From Phycisphaerales bacterium (GTDB lineage Bacteria; Planctomycetota; Phycisphaerae; Phycisphaerales; UBA1924), in NCBI GenBank assembly GCA_020846975.1, contig JADLCX010000075.1:1-62740 (forward strand): DNA of 62,740 nt. Direction: 5' to 3'. Each line of letters starts with the position of its first letter. The first letter of the stretch is position 1. Made by a program: the position numbers and the translations under genes. Shown here in pieces: positions 27,201 through 34,782 of this stretch. The notes under the pieces are model-generated. The model saw only the letters and a list, made by a program, of their open reading frames with translations, was not told where the DNA came from and made no database searches.

Positions 27201-28862
27201 GAGTTCAACGATGCGACCGCGATCCCGCTCGACTCCCGCACGGGCTTCGGTTCGGCGATCGGCAGCATCGAGACCTCCGGGGACACCGACCTGTTCAAGT
27301 TCGTCGCTCCGGCCAACGGCCGCGCCGGCGTGCAGATCAAGACGCCCTCGGGTGGCTTGGTTGACGGCCGCATCAAGGTCTACAACCAGTCCTTCGCCCT
27401 CATCGGCGAGGATGCCTCGGGAATCCCCGGCGCGACCGCCGCGTTCAACTTCAATGCCGTCGCGGGCCAGACCTACTACGTCCTGCTCGAGCCCATCGGC
27501 GTCGCGACCGGCAGTTACGTGGTCGAGGCCTTCGCCCAGCCCCTGACGCACTTCCTCTACTTCCCCGAGGGCTTCGCGGGCTCCACGATCGACGAGTTCG
27601 TTCCGATCGTCAACCCCAACAGCTTCGCGGTCGATTTCGCCGTCTACGCCCGTTACGAGACCGGCGCCAACCCCAACACGCCGATCGCCACCGGCACGGT
27701 CCCGGCCAACTCGCGCGGCGGCGTGACGATCAGCACCAAGACCGGCGCCTCGCTGGTCGATCGCGGCCGTCCCTACGCCCTCGAGATCCAGTCGACCGGC
27801 CAGCTCGGCGCGACGCTCAGCCACTACGACTTCAACGTCTCGGTCGGCGAGGCCTTCACCGGTCTGACCAGCACGACCTGGACCTTCGCCCAGGTCAACA
27901 AGGACCGCAACACATTCCGCGACTTCGCCCTGTTCTACAACCCCTTCAACACGCCCACCAACGTCACCATCGAGTTGTTCTACTCCGACGGGACCAAGAG
28001 CGTCCTCACCCAGCCGCTCGACGGCCTCCGACGCGGCGGCATCAACTTCGACAACGATTCACGCATCACCAAGGTCGGCCGGTTCGGGATGCGGATCACG
28101 GCCGACAGCCCGATCGTGGCGTCGCTGTCCACCTACAACATCTCCAACTCCGGCGGCGACGGTCTGCTGGGCGATGCCGAGGGCGGCAACACCGTCGGCG
28201 TCATCCCCAACATCTCCAGCGGCGGCGGCGTGACTTCCAGCATCTCGTTCCTCAACACCAACCTCGTGCCCGCGACCATCACGGTCACCGCTTCGTACTC
28301 GCGGGTTGATCTGCCCGACCTGGTACGGGTCATCACCGTGCAGCCGGGCCGCCAGTTCACGCAGTCCCTCTCCAGCCTCGGCCTCATCAACGGCCAGCAG
28401 GCCGGCATCCGCTTTGCCTCCAACGTCGCCGTGACTGGCTCGGTCATCGAGTACCAGAACGGCGATGGCGACTCCACCGCCGCGGCCACGCACGCGGCCC
28501 AGCAGTACATTTTCGGCGACCTGTTTGTCAACCCCGCCTCGGCCGGCATCACCTATATCGAGAAACTCGGCCTCTACAACCCAAGTTCGACCGCGATCGA
28601 CATCGCGCTCACCTTCCTCTTCACCGACGGCACGTCGAGCACCGTCACCGTCAACGCCGCCGCGGGCGACTTTGCCTTCGTGCAGATCGATCAGCAGCAG
28701 GCGATCCTCAGCCGCGGCCAGCCGACGGCGTTCAGCCTTGTGGCCTCGGCCTCGACGCCGATCGTGGCCTCGCTGTCGCACTACGACCTGTTCCTCAACG
28801 GCGGCTGGTCCACGCTCGGCGCTACCGTCGGCCTCACGGTGCCGCTCAACACCATCGCCTGA
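21207..28862 (+). CDS. Giant LEPR-XLL-type surface protein with propeller-like and pre-peptidase (PPC)-like repeats
   Basis: The 2551-residue product starts at an ATG preceded by GGAG. Its N-terminus is Arg-rich without a classical signal peptide and carries QLEARVLLDGDH at 52-63, a variant of the LEPR-XLL motif found at the start of very large planctomycete surface proteins. Between about 585 and 1040 there are five YVGGxFTTAGG-type units (LYVGGNFGTAD, LYVGGRFNTYG, LYIGGQFTTAGG, LYVGGDFTTAGG, IVYAGGDFTMVDG) typical of beta-propeller blades. PPC-like beta-sandwich units with D(T/S)DLF(R/K)F..P and YYVxV cores occur near 100-560 and 1285-2110. From 2115 four related modules follow (FVPIVNPNS, LFYNPFNTP, SFLNTNLVP, LGLYNPSST). 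No catalytic site is seen; the role is presumably adhesive or structural. A strong terminator ends it. Confidence 0.93.
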   Translation: MTTRNSSVVADLLRRGVRVLRATRAQGPRPLTRAAGRARSAGWPPAFDGAQQLEARVLLDGDHPSFPVPFNPSVGTVLTLDAVSPLTSARRGRALTGANEGVSGTIAAGDTGDTFRFTMPTVAGRTSDFVTVLADTLLAPDGSSLNSTLDTYVEVYNSTGARIAFGNNNGVLSSAAAAVPDGWLGFVGTPGESYTILVKAQATPALGRTSTGNYTLRVDTTSIEYGYDGVVNPTPMPGQETFGEGDVPGALAIRQDEVVYRVTTGTEDEYDSMASAGAIADDAAVLDTHLEIYDSGNTLGQVSEVARDLQAGRLTNAFATWASAKNTTYYIRVRSDEINSGRPATGAYSLAVDLAAFRINIDPVTRLAQPMMGPPPLDFQDAVAPLAASNAPAGTASRLYTFTAQGTGVSFITIVGLGQVPLNGIRQPGGLGNYPALLDPAVHMYNSAGTEVAFNDDFNGFTPQLEVNLIGGQDYYLVVEGFDRALHGDFGVFIEAHYTNVSTDDHVNDMPQGLINFDLATPLLFGNPFLLTDADGNPILDRSWLQSANHRGRLYNAGDTDLFQFVAPVSTLDSYEGDDGNEGRALYVGGNFGTADRLNPNNLATLGFGAPNVAIWDADDWWNAGPNQELMGLDTAAFFGAPSAINGPIFAMTEWDPDGAGPLETSLVAGGRFTDTDGNFTNLALRIYSPIVDRFVWLPMTAIDPTAFSGAATDSIRALHVWNGDLYVGGRFNTYGAANNNLFRILGDGSFGIENFGGGGVTGGANPTVFSFAAFDPPMPHDPPDPDGAGPQPDPDAPDDPPEGLYIGGQFTTAGGLAAANIVRYGLTGDPMAMDPDDRVYTALEGGGTNGPVFAMATYTGTGTEENGVDGTFPGGPFTDHDEMIETRLYVGGDFTTAGGQATAFFASYTGRAPVTTTNPDYRPNTAWRDIGALIAVPGPVRTITKWRPPVDDNGNPTPGMTGMTEELIVGGDGLSGGADSGLVFFMREDNGAPLLTGANVFDDGTVRTLHVFEDDEMNVAGHEIVYAGGDFTMVDGTADFDGDGVNDFNRIAKLDDPNHDAMNTWKPLKTGVAGLAPGEVGATSVFAVHSFADALENQWDRNERPAGRVTITVAPTTDAFLNAFVTVYDSNFNVIYTNDTKAPPFPDPAGTLDPASAAGPGTPDGLILDGLWAGETYYISVRDVNNSGTGRYTINVTMDALPPEDPDDGDGVYVDVISVLAEVPNEGQWADAPELTLNGNGDTSNFEFITPTPTATQRRVWFRTPGDRTQGGVRRAEQDRFAVIEKIGDTDLYQFRASATGTVEIRIATTNLQDQYDEDIRTQTPNNDFVFNSSGGGFDTLMVDTPIQQLRAYNSPLDAMVTVFNNDFEVQGVNDDGRAVTGFVNGYNFAQIGRASFFRQRDSRLVIPVVGGETYFVQIESAYRETFNTDPSKVDWRHATGAYELVINNTQSSNGIDDYEDNDGGTLNNFADQTAIPIDFNTGDGTITGTIDNVPTGAFTNIIDTDAFRFVTDSRGNATVTVDATSPNLRPAVRIFDSQGGLRAQGSATVAGGQVSLTLSAVQGSIFFVVVDGQAGSEGSYEVRVDSVGLNDDFKKDGDWLNATPLGLNAFLGTYTTSGIIENAADEDLFTFTAEEFEVATVTVTAQDATLDPFVLVYEINADGQDPMNRNPSFMLIAANDDANGLNSQASFSVSAGRQYFIVVTGSDRNTHFGRYDLAVNVIPTDDHPNRTDFPLATQIDLSTNFDPLTLSSTATADGSIEVNTDDDMFRFIAPATGSATVTITTPSSLLSAALFVYDSANTLVGTANATNGTSTFSFNISQNIQYYVQVIPGPLGPNQTDDFGDYTVTIVTEPIDDFPNDGDFANPNVGVITLNSSTGVGQRSGVIVPSTDSDLFRFTTLAAGSVTIRMTTAGSSLNPRIRVYDSSFAELPGPTSNGDTATLTFNATGAGQTFYITALPNTGATGTSAVGNYTVQVTAAIPGGGGGTPDDHADAGEFNDATAIPLDSRTGFGSAIGSIETSGDTDLFKFVAPANGRAGVQIKTPSGGLVDGRIKVYNQSFALIGEDASGIPGATAAFNFNAVAGQTYYVLLEPIGVATGSYVVEAFAQPLTHFLYFPEGFAGSTIDEFVPIVNPNSFAVDFAVYARYETGANPNTPIATGTVPANSRGGVTISTKTGASLVDRGRPYALEIQSTGQLGATLSHYDFNVSVGEAFTGLTSTTWTFAQVNKDRNTFRDFALFYNPFNTPTNVTIELFYSDGTKSVLTQPLDGLRRGGINFDNDSRITKVGRFGMRITADSPIVASLSTYNISNSGGDGLLGDAEGGNTVGVIPNISSGGGVTSSISFLNTNLVPATITVTASYSRVDLPDLVRVITVQPGRQFTQSLSSLGLINGQQAGIRFASNVAVTGSVIEYQNGDGDSTAAATHAAQQYIFGDLFVNPASAGITYIEKLGLYNPSSTAIDIALTFLFTDGTSSTVTVNAAAGDFAFVQIDQQQAILSRGQPTAFSLVASASTPIVASLSHYDLFLNGGWSTLGATVGLTVPLNTIA

Positions 28863-28931
28863 CGCGGGCGACACGCACTCGCGGCGCAGCCGCGCGGAGG
28901 TGAAGGGCCGCGATCACTGACCACCAATCCC

Positions 28932-28967
28932 ACGGGCGTAACCAGACGGTTACGCCCGTTCTTTTTC
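28932..28967 (+). terminator. Rho-independent terminator
   Basis: A perfect 12-bp stem (ACGGGCGTAACC with GGTTACGCCCGT, 4-base loop) is followed by TCTTTTTCT, 70 bases after the stop of the giant surface gene. Confidence 0.92.
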
Positions 28968-28997
28968 TCCGGCACATCGTCGCTTCTACCCTCCCCC

Positions 28998-29357
28998 ATG
29001 CCCGCCGACATCCACCGTTGGACCGAACTGCCCGTGGATCATCCCCGGCCCCTGATCGATCGCCGCCGCATCATCGGCGACAACATGATGGTCTCCGAGG
29101 TGTTCCTGCACAAGGGCTTCAGGCTCGAGACGCACCAGCACGCCAACGAGCAGTTCGGCGTCGTGCTCTCAGGGCGTATCCGCTTCGGTCTCGGCGCCGA
29201 AGGTTCGCCGGAACGGCGCGAGGCCACGCTCGCAGGCGGACAGGTGATCCGTTTCCCCGCCAACTTTCCGCACTCGGCCGAGGCGCTGGAGGACACGCTG
29301 ATCCTCGACCTGTTCAGCCCACCGAGCGAGGGGACGGGGGTGGATCAGAAGCGGTGA
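28998..29357 (+). CDS. Single-domain cupin protein
   Basis: The 119-residue product has both cupin motifs: HQHANEQFGVVLSGRIRFGLG (first motif, with the His-x-His...Glu metal ligands) and FPANFPHSAEALEDTLILDLF (second motif with its His). Residue spacing suits a metal-binding conserved barrel used by small dioxygenases, isomerases or sugar/sensor proteins. Substrate cannot be told. It begins 31 bases after the terminator of the giant gene, so it has its own promoter, and ends convergently with the DUF2130 gene 24 bases away. Confidence 0.85.
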   Translation: MPADIHRWTELPVDHPRPLIDRRRIIGDNMMVSEVFLHKGFRLETHQHANEQFGVVLSGRIRFGLGAEGSPERREATLAGGQVIRFPANFPHSAEALEDTLILDLFSPPSEGTGVDQKR

Positions 29358-29381
29358 GCACGCGTTCGACCACCACGAGCA

Positions 29382-30683
29382 TCACTCGGGCATCAGCGCC
29401 CGCATCTCCAGCCCGTCGATCTCCTGAAGCGTCCTGCCCGCGATCCCCTGCAGGTCGCCCCACATCCCGACCGTCGAGACCATCACACGCTCGATCTGCT
29501 TGGCCCGCTTCTCCCACTGCTTGGTGATGACCCGGCGCTCGGCATCCAGATCTTCCTGCATCGTCGTGAACGCGTCCTTGATCGCTTCGATCCGCTGGCG
29601 GAACTGCGGGCCGGTCAGGTACTGGTACAGGATCGCCATCTTGTCCTGCTGACCTTCGGTCGCGCGGCGCGCGAGTGAGGCCTCGGTCAGGGCGAGGCGC
29701 AGCGCGGCCGCGAGCGGGATCGCCAGCACCGGCCTTGTCACCCACACGCCCTCCACCTCGGCGAACGACTCCACACCGTCGGGCATCGCCTGTGTCACGA
29801 TCACCGCGATATCCGCCTTGGCCGCGCGCTGGTCCTGCTTGAGCTTGTCGGGCCAGCCTCCGGCCCAGTTCTTGGTGCGCTTGGACTCCCACAGGATCGT
29901 CCCGCACACCAGCCCCTGCGCTCCGTGCACGCGGTGCAGGCAGTCGCCCCCGTGCTGGCCCTTGGGGACCGGCTCGATCGTGTCGCGGTTGAACGCGGCC
30001 CGCAACTGACGCTCCAGATCAAGCTCCTGCACCTCGCCCTGGAGCTGCTGCGAGCCCTGCTCGGCCTTGCGCAGGGCATCCTGCAGCTTCTCCTGCAGCG
30101 ACTCGATCACCTTGTCCTTCTCCGCGGCCTTCAAGCGGTTGGCCTCATCGGCCTCCTTCTGGGCCTTGGCGATCTGCGGCGCGACGAGTTCGGCCGCGCG
30201 CTTCTCCACGTTCAGCTCGACCTCGCGCATCTTCTCATCCAGCTCTCGCTGCTTGCGGACGGCTTCCTTCTGCGCGTTCTGCGCCTCGGCGAGCTTTTCG
30301 TCCTTGGCCTTGAGCGCGGATTCGAGCTCCTTCCGTTCCTCATCGCGTTCGGCGAGCTTCTCGTCGTACTTCTCCTTGGCCTTTCTGGATTCGGCCTTGG
30401 CGATCGCGGCTCGCTGCTCCTCGACCAGTTCGGTGACCTTGTCGTCCATCTGCTCGCGCTGTCTGGCGATGGCGACCCGCTCCTTCTCCACCTCCCTCTT
30501 GGCCTTCTCGGTGGCCTTCTGCTCCTCGGCGATCGCCTGCTGCCTCTCGTCCAGGGCCACTTCCTTCTCAGCGATCTGCTTCTCCAGTTTGCGTCGCGTC
30601 TCTTCCACGATCGGCGCAGCGAGCGTCTCGGTCAACTCGAACGACCGGTTGCAGTGCGGGCACTTGATCCTGAAGTCCGACAT
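29382..30683 (-). CDS. DUF2130 family protein (coiled coil plus nuclease-like domain)
   Basis: The 433-residue product begins with a zinc-ribbon-like knuckle (CPHCNRSF at 9-16), then a Lys/Glu-rich coiled coil from about 25 to 235. The C-terminal part has the DUF2130 core GTILWESKRTKNWAGGWPDKLKQD, where Glu-x-Lys after a hydrophobic strand resembles a PD-(D/E)xK nuclease site, followed by ADIAVIVTQAMP and a helical tail. The family is of unknown function but is often proposed to act on DNA. It is divergent from the following membrane-protein gene, with about 220 bases between their starts. Confidence 0.85.
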   Translation of the reverse strand: MSDFRIKCPHCNRSFELTETLAAPIVEETRRKLEKQIAEKEVALDERQQAIAEEQKATEKAKREVEKERVAIARQREQMDDKVTELVEEQRAAIAKAESRKAKEKYDEKLAERDEERKELESALKAKDEKLAEAQNAQKEAVRKQRELDEKMREVELNVEKRAAELVAPQIAKAQKEADEANRLKAAEKDKVIESLQEKLQDALRKAEQGSQQLQGEVQELDLERQLRAAFNRDTIEPVPKGQHGGDCLHRVHGAQGLVCGTILWESKRTKNWAGGWPDKLKQDQRAAKADIAVIVTQAMPDGVESFAEVEGVWVTRPVLAIPLAAALRLALTEASLARRATEGQQDKMAILYQYLTGPQFRQRIEAIKDAFTTMQEDLDAERRVITKQWEKRAKQIERVMVSTVGMWGDLQGIAGRTLQEIDGLEMRALMPE

Positions 30684-30907
30684 GCGGTCTTTCCTCTCTC
30701 GGTGCGGCTTCGAGATCTTCCCGCCGACGTCCTTCCAGGCTGCATGGAGCCGGCCGGCGGTCGTTCCACGAGGTCTCGGGGAAGGATACCAACCCGCCCA
30801 TCATGTTCCGTGGCGATTTCGTGCGGAACCGACCGGCCATTGTCCGATGGGTACGGGCTGAACGTATCCCGTATCCGGTTCCTTTCCCCTGCATAGGAGC
30901 GCACCGA

Positions 30908-31471
30908 ATGGATGCCCTGATCAGTCTCTGGCTGCCGATGCTGCTGAGCGCGGTCGCGGTCTTCTTTGCCAGCTCGATTATCTGGATGGCCATGCCCATC
31001 CACAAGAAGGATTACAAGGGGGTCGGCGGCCGCGAGTCCGAACTCGTGGCCTGCATCAAGTCGCTGGGCATCAGCCCGGGCGTGTACATGTTCCCGTTCG
31101 CCGACTGCAGGAACCGCGACGACCCGGCCGCCAAGCAGCGATTCAAGGAGGGGCCGTCGGGCACGATCACCGTCATGGCTCCGGGCTTCAACTTCGGCAA
31201 GACGCTCGGGCTTTGGATGTTCAACCTCGTGCTCGTCTCGATCTTCATTGGTTACATCGCTTCGGTCGCACTCAAGCCCGGAACCGAGTACCTCAGGGTG
31301 TTCCAACTCGTCGGCGCGACCGCCTTCCTCGCCCACGGCGGCAGCGCGCTGTGCGATTCCATCTGGAAAGGTCGGCCGTGGTCGCTCCTGCCGGGCGCAC
31401 TGTTCGATGCGATCGTTTACGCGCTGATCACCGCCGGAGTCTTCGGCTGGCTCTGGCCCAAGGCGATCTGA
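30908..31471 (+). CDS. Membrane protein (hypothetical)
   Basis: The ATG at 30908 has AGGAG eight bases upstream. The 187-residue product begins MDALISLWLPMLLSAVAVFF, a first membrane helix, followed by HKKDYKGVGGRESELVACIKS, a soluble loop with GVYMFPFADCRNRDD, then helices GLWMFNLVLVSIFIGYIA, VGATAFLAHGGSALC and AIVYALITAGVFGWLW. This order (one helix, about 75-residue loop, three helices) recurs in small planctomycete and proteobacterial proteins of unknown role. An intrinsic terminator follows. Confidence 0.8.
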   Translation: MDALISLWLPMLLSAVAVFFASSIIWMAMPIHKKDYKGVGGRESELVACIKSLGISPGVYMFPFADCRNRDDPAAKQRFKEGPSGTITVMAPGFNFGKTLGLWMFNLVLVSIFIGYIASVALKPGTEYLRVFQLVGATAFLAHGGSALCDSIWKGRPWSLLPGALFDAIVYALITAGVFGWLWPKAI

Positions 31472-31497
31472 ACAGCGCAAGCCAGCCTGTGCAACCA

Positions 31498-31540
31498 ACG
31501 ACGCGGGCGCCCTTCCGGCCGCCCGCGTCGTTTCTTTTCC
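31498..31540 (+). terminator. Rho-independent terminator (convergent genes)
   Basis: A perfect 12-bp stem (ACGACGCGGGCG with CGCCCGCGTCGT, 10-base loop) is followed by TTCTTTTCC on the plus strand. It lies between the membrane-protein gene and the convergent ABC ATPase gene. Confidence 0.9.
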
Positions 31541-31563
31541 TGCGGTGTGCCGGGCCGCGCCGA

Positions 31564-32682
31564 TCACGCGATGCAGCGACCGAACTCTCCCGGCTCGAAC
31601 AGGTGCACGCCGCCGCGGGCGGCGCTTATCGCGAATGTCACGTTCTGGCCCGGCCGCAGTTCCACCGAGGCGGATGTGCGTGCCACCAGCCTCGCGTCCT
31701 GCGGCGTCGAAAACGCGACATCCATCTGGTCGCCCAGTGGTTCGACCACGTCGATCCGCCCGGAGATCGTGGGTCGATCGGCCTGTGAGCTCGTTGCGCC
31801 GGACGGTTCGAGCGTCTGCGGCCGCAGGCCCAGCACGAGCGACTGGCCGATGCGGGCCTTCGCCGCGGCGGCCTGCGCGGCGGGCAACGACACGCGCATC
31901 GTGCCGGCACCCGTTCCCGCCTCGAAGGTCCCTTCGGGTCCGATGCGGCCTTCGAGGAAGTTCATCGGCGGTGTGCCCACAAACCCCGCGACGAAGCGGT
32001 TGGCCGGCGAGCGATAGACCTCCAGCGGCGGTCCGTCCTGCTGCACGATCCCCTTGCACATCACCACGATGCGGTCGCCCAGCGTCATCGCTTCTTCCTG
32101 ATCGTGGGTGACGTACAGCGTCGTGGTCTTCAGCCGCTGGTGCAGCGATTTGAGTTCCGCCCGGGTGCTGACGCGGAGCTTCGCGTCGAGGTTGCTCAGC
32201 GGTTCGTCGAACAGGAACGCCTTGGGCTCGCGCACGATCGCCCGTCCGACCGCGACGCGCTGCCTCTGCCCGCCCGAGAGCGCGGCGGGCTTGCGCTCCA
32301 GCAGTTCGGAGATGCCCAGCGTCTGTGCGGTGGCCCGGACGCGCCGGTCGATCTCTTGCTTCGGCACCTTCCGCATCTTGAGCGCGAAGGCCATGTTCTT
32401 GTACACGCTCATGTGCGGGTACAGCGCGTAGTTCTGAAAGACCATCGCGATGTCGCGGTCCTTGGGGTGCACATCATTCACGACGCGGCCGCCGATCGAG
32501 ATCGTCCCCGCGCTGAGCTCCTCCAGCCCCGCCACCATCCGCAGGGTCGTCGATTTGCCGCACCCCGACGGACCAACCAGCACGACGAACGACCCGTCCG
32601 AGACATCCAGCGAGACCGACTTCACGGCCGTCACGCCGCCCGGATAGATCTTCTCGACACTCTTGAGGACGATTTCCGCCAT
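31564..32682 (-). CDS. ABC transporter ATP-binding protein, MalK/UgpC type
   Basis: This is the ATPase of a carbohydrate or glycerol-3-phosphate importer. From the ATG at 32682 (GGAGG ten bases upstream) it has 372 residues: Walker [10 protein letters not shown] at 37-45, Q-loop [13 protein letters not shown], signature [14 protein letters not shown], Walker [17 protein letters not shown], switch His in [10 protein letters not shown], and a C-terminal regulatory OB-type domain from about 240 with [16 protein letters not shown] and LGLRPQTL. No permease or binding-protein gene is next to it, which is common for the shared MalK/MsiK ATPases that serve several sugar transporters. Confidence 0.93.
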   Translation of the reverse strand: MAEIVLKSVEKIYPGGVTAVKSVSLDVSDGSFVVLVGPSGCGKSTTLRMVAGLEELSAGTISIGGRVVNDVHPKDRDIAMVFQNYALYPHMSVYKNMAFALKMRKVPKQEIDRRVRATAQTLGISELLERKPAALSGGQRQRVAVGRAIVREPKAFLFDEPLSNLDAKLRVSTRAELKSLHQRLKTTTLYVTHDQEEAMTLGDRIVVMCKGIVQQDGPPLEVYRSPANRFVAGFVGTPPMNFLEGRIGPEGTFEAGTGAGTMRVSLPAAQAAAAKARIGQSLVLGLRPQTLEPSGATSSQADRPTISGRIDVVEPLGDQMDVAFSTPQDARLVARTSASVELRPGQNVTFAISAARGGVHLFEPGEFGRCIA

Positions 32683-32728
32683 GGTTCGCACGCCTCCAAT
32701 GCCGTGAATACCCTTGCCCCGTCCGCAC

Positions 32729-32801
32729 GCCACTTTAGCTCAGCTGGTAGAGCAGCGGTTTTGTAAACCGCAGGTCGTCGGTTCGAGTCCGACAAGTGGC
32801 T
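32729..32801 (+). tRNA. trnT: tRNA-Thr (UGU anticodon)
   Basis: The acceptor stem GCCACTT pairs with AAGTGGC. D-arm GCTC...GAGC, anticodon stem GCGGT/ACCGC around the loop TTTGTAA (anticodon TGT), and T-arm with GTTCGAGTC are all present. The 3' CCA is not encoded. It lies divergently, 46 bases from the start of the ABC ATPase gene. Confidence 0.97.
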
Positions 32802-33330
32802 TTCGTAGGAGTCGTCGGAGGATCGGCGCGTTCGAGCCAGGACTCACGGGTTGGTTCGAGCTGCCGGTCGCGGGCTTGTGCCTGAGACAGGGTCCACCAC
32901 CCTCTGATTGTCGTTGGATTTCCGCCCGGCAGCACGCCAAGTCGCGTCTGCGGCCTACGGAGACCGTGCGGCCGGTGCACGGCTGAAGGGCTGGGCCGAG
33001 TCGGCCGCGTCGCGCTGCGAACTTTGCGCCGGGACCGGGCCCGGCCGCTTTGTGATCGCGGTCGAGCCGACGAGCCCAAGCCCCCGCCGCCCTGCCCCGC
33101 GTGTGGCTGGGCCTCGGATGCGACGCTCTTTCGCATCACGCTCGAGCGAGGTGCGATGGCTCCCGACACCCACGCGGCAAGCCAAAGGGCTTCTGTCGTG
33201 AGAGTGTTTCCGCTACGGGGGGAGCGTCACACGGCGTCACGTCCACGAGCCATGGTCAACAACGCGCACGCAACCTGACGCTGATCGTCAAGGCAGCCCA
33301 CCGAAGAGTTGGCCAGCGGCTCGAAAGGGA
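32802..33330. other. 529-base stretch between tRNA-Thr and the pdh E2 gene
   Basis: No intact gene is supported. On the plus strand, RCELCAGTGPGRFVIAVEP (from about 33013) resembles the zinc-knuckle start of PhnA-like proteins, and a second pair, CPACGW, follows 77 bases later but in another frame (33093-33104). This could be a frameshifted relic of a small zinc-ribbon gene, or chance. The minus frame crossing the tRNA is a known type of false gene. Confidence 0.35.
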
Positions 33331-34716
33331 CTACACCAACAGGCTCGCCGGCTTCTCGAGCAGGTCCTTCACCGTCGCCAGATACTGCGCCGCCATTGCG
33401 CCGTCGATGATGCGGTGGTCGCTCGACATCGTCATCTGCATGACGTGACCGATGCCCACCGACTTGGCGCCGGTCTTGGGATCGGTGTTGACGACCGGTT
33501 GCTCGACCGCCCCGCCCACGGCGAGGATGGCCGCGTTGGGGGGGTTGATGATGGCGGTGAAGTGCTCGACGCCGAACATGCCGAGGTTGGAGATGGTGAA
33601 GGTGGAGTCGGACATCTCCTCGATCGAGAGGCCCTTGGTGCGGGCCTTCTCGCTGAGACGCTTGGTCTCGCTCGAAATCATTCGGAGGCCGAGGCGATCG
33701 GCGTTGCGGAGGGTCGCGACCACGAGCCCGCCGCCCTCACCCTTCTCGTTCAGCGGCAGCGCAATTGCCACGCCGACGTTCACATCGGGCACGAGGTCGA
33801 TCGCCGGTCCCTGCCCGGCCGCCTCGTTCCAACGGGAGTTGACGTGCGGGTGCTGGTGCATCGCCAGGGCACACGCCCGAACGAGGAAGTCGTTCACGCT
33901 CAACTTCACCCCGTGCGAGGCGAGCTGGTCGTTGAGCTGCTGGCGCAGGCCCATCAGCGAGTCCATGCGCACCGCCACCGTGACCTGGTAGTGGGGGATG
34001 GTCGTCTTGCTCTGGACCAGCCGCTTGGCGATCGTCGCCCGCATGTTCGAGAGCGTGATCGAGCGGCGCGTCAGCGTGGTATCGACCGGCGGGAGCGCGA
34101 CGCCGGGCACGGCGCCGGCCGAGAGCGAAGCAATCTTCGCCGGCTCACGGGTCGACGTCTGAGGCTTCGCTGCGGGCGGTGTACGGCCGACGGCGCTTCC
34201 GCCCATCGCCGCCTCGACATCCCTGCGCACGATCCGGCCCGACGGGCCCGAGCCGTGCAGGTTGTGCAGATCGATCCCCGACTCATCCGCGATCTTGCGG
34301 GCCAGCGGAGATGCGAACACCCTGTCGCCGTGCGCCGCGGCGTAGCCGTTCGCCGCGGGAACGGCCTTCGTCTGAACGGGCGCGGTGGTTGTCGTGCTCG
34401 GGCCGCCCGCGGTCGCGGTCTGCTTGGGAGCAGCAGTGCTCGCCGGTGCGCTCGCGACCAGCGAGTCGGCACTCTCGCCCGCTTCGGCCAGGCGCATGAT
34501 GATCGTGCCGACCTTGACCGATGTGCCCTCGGCGACGGAAAGCTGCGCGACGGTGCCATCGTCGAACGTCTGGAGTTCCATCGTCGCCTTGTCGGTCTCG
34601 ATGTCGGCGATGACATCGCCGCTCTTGACCCTTTGGCCGGGCTTGACGTTCCATTTCACCACCGTGCCGACCTCCATGGTGTCGGAAAGGCGCGGCATTT
34701 TGACGTCGATCGCCAT
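33331..34716 (-). CDS. pdhC: Pyruvate dehydrogenase complex E2, dihydrolipoamide acetyltransferase
   Basis: E2 transfers acetyl groups from its lipoyl arm to coenzyme A and forms the core of the complex. The ATG at 34716 lies six bases after AGGAG. The 461-residue product has one lipoyl domain (1-80, lipoylated Lys43 in ETDKATMEL), an Ala/Thr/Pro linker, an E3/E1-binding domain (ASPLARKIADESGIDLHNLHGSGPSGRIVRRDVEAA), a second linker, and the catalytic domain with MRATIAKRLVQSK and SSDHRIIDGA (His434, Asp438). It is the last gene of the pdh set on this strand. No dihydrolipoamide dehydrogenase gene lies in the window, so E3 is encoded elsewhere. Confidence 0.95.
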   Translation of the reverse strand: MAIDVKMPRLSDTMEVGTVVKWNVKPGQRVKSGDVIADIETDKATMELQTFDDGTVAQLSVAEGTSVKVGTIIMRLAEAGESADSLVASAPASTAAPKQTATAGGPSTTTTAPVQTKAVPAANGYAAAHGDRVFASPLARKIADESGIDLHNLHGSGPSGRIVRRDVEAAMGGSAVGRTPPAAKPQTSTREPAKIASLSAGAVPGVALPPVDTTLTRRSITLSNMRATIAKRLVQSKTTIPHYQVTVAVRMDSLMGLRQQLNDQLASHGVKLSVNDFLVRACALAMHQHPHVNSRWNEAAGQGPAIDLVPDVNVGVAIALPLNEKGEGGGLVVATLRNADRLGLRMISSETKRLSEKARTKGLSIEEMSDSTFTISNLGMFGVEHFTAIINPPNAAILAVGGAVEQPVVNTDPKTGAKSVGIGHVMQMTMSSDHRIIDGAMAAQYLATVKDLLEKPASLLV

Positions 34717-34782
34717 CGAAGACTCCTGCAACCATCGATCCCGAACAAAGGCCAAGATCATAGGCGAGCACGCGAGCCGTGC

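Noticed and set aside
21021..27824. Two long minus-strand frames (942 and 1298 residues) opposite the giant surface gene
   Set aside because: They mirror a coding strand with strong third-position GC. Their residue content (Val, Arg, Gly, Asp rich) shows no domain, and the plus strand has clear repeats.
32735..33169. Minus-strand frame ending [18 protein letters not shown] across tRNA-Thr
   Set aside because: This is the familiar false protein produced by reading the antisense of a tRNA-Thr gene; it has no start signal and the rest is GC-rich noise.
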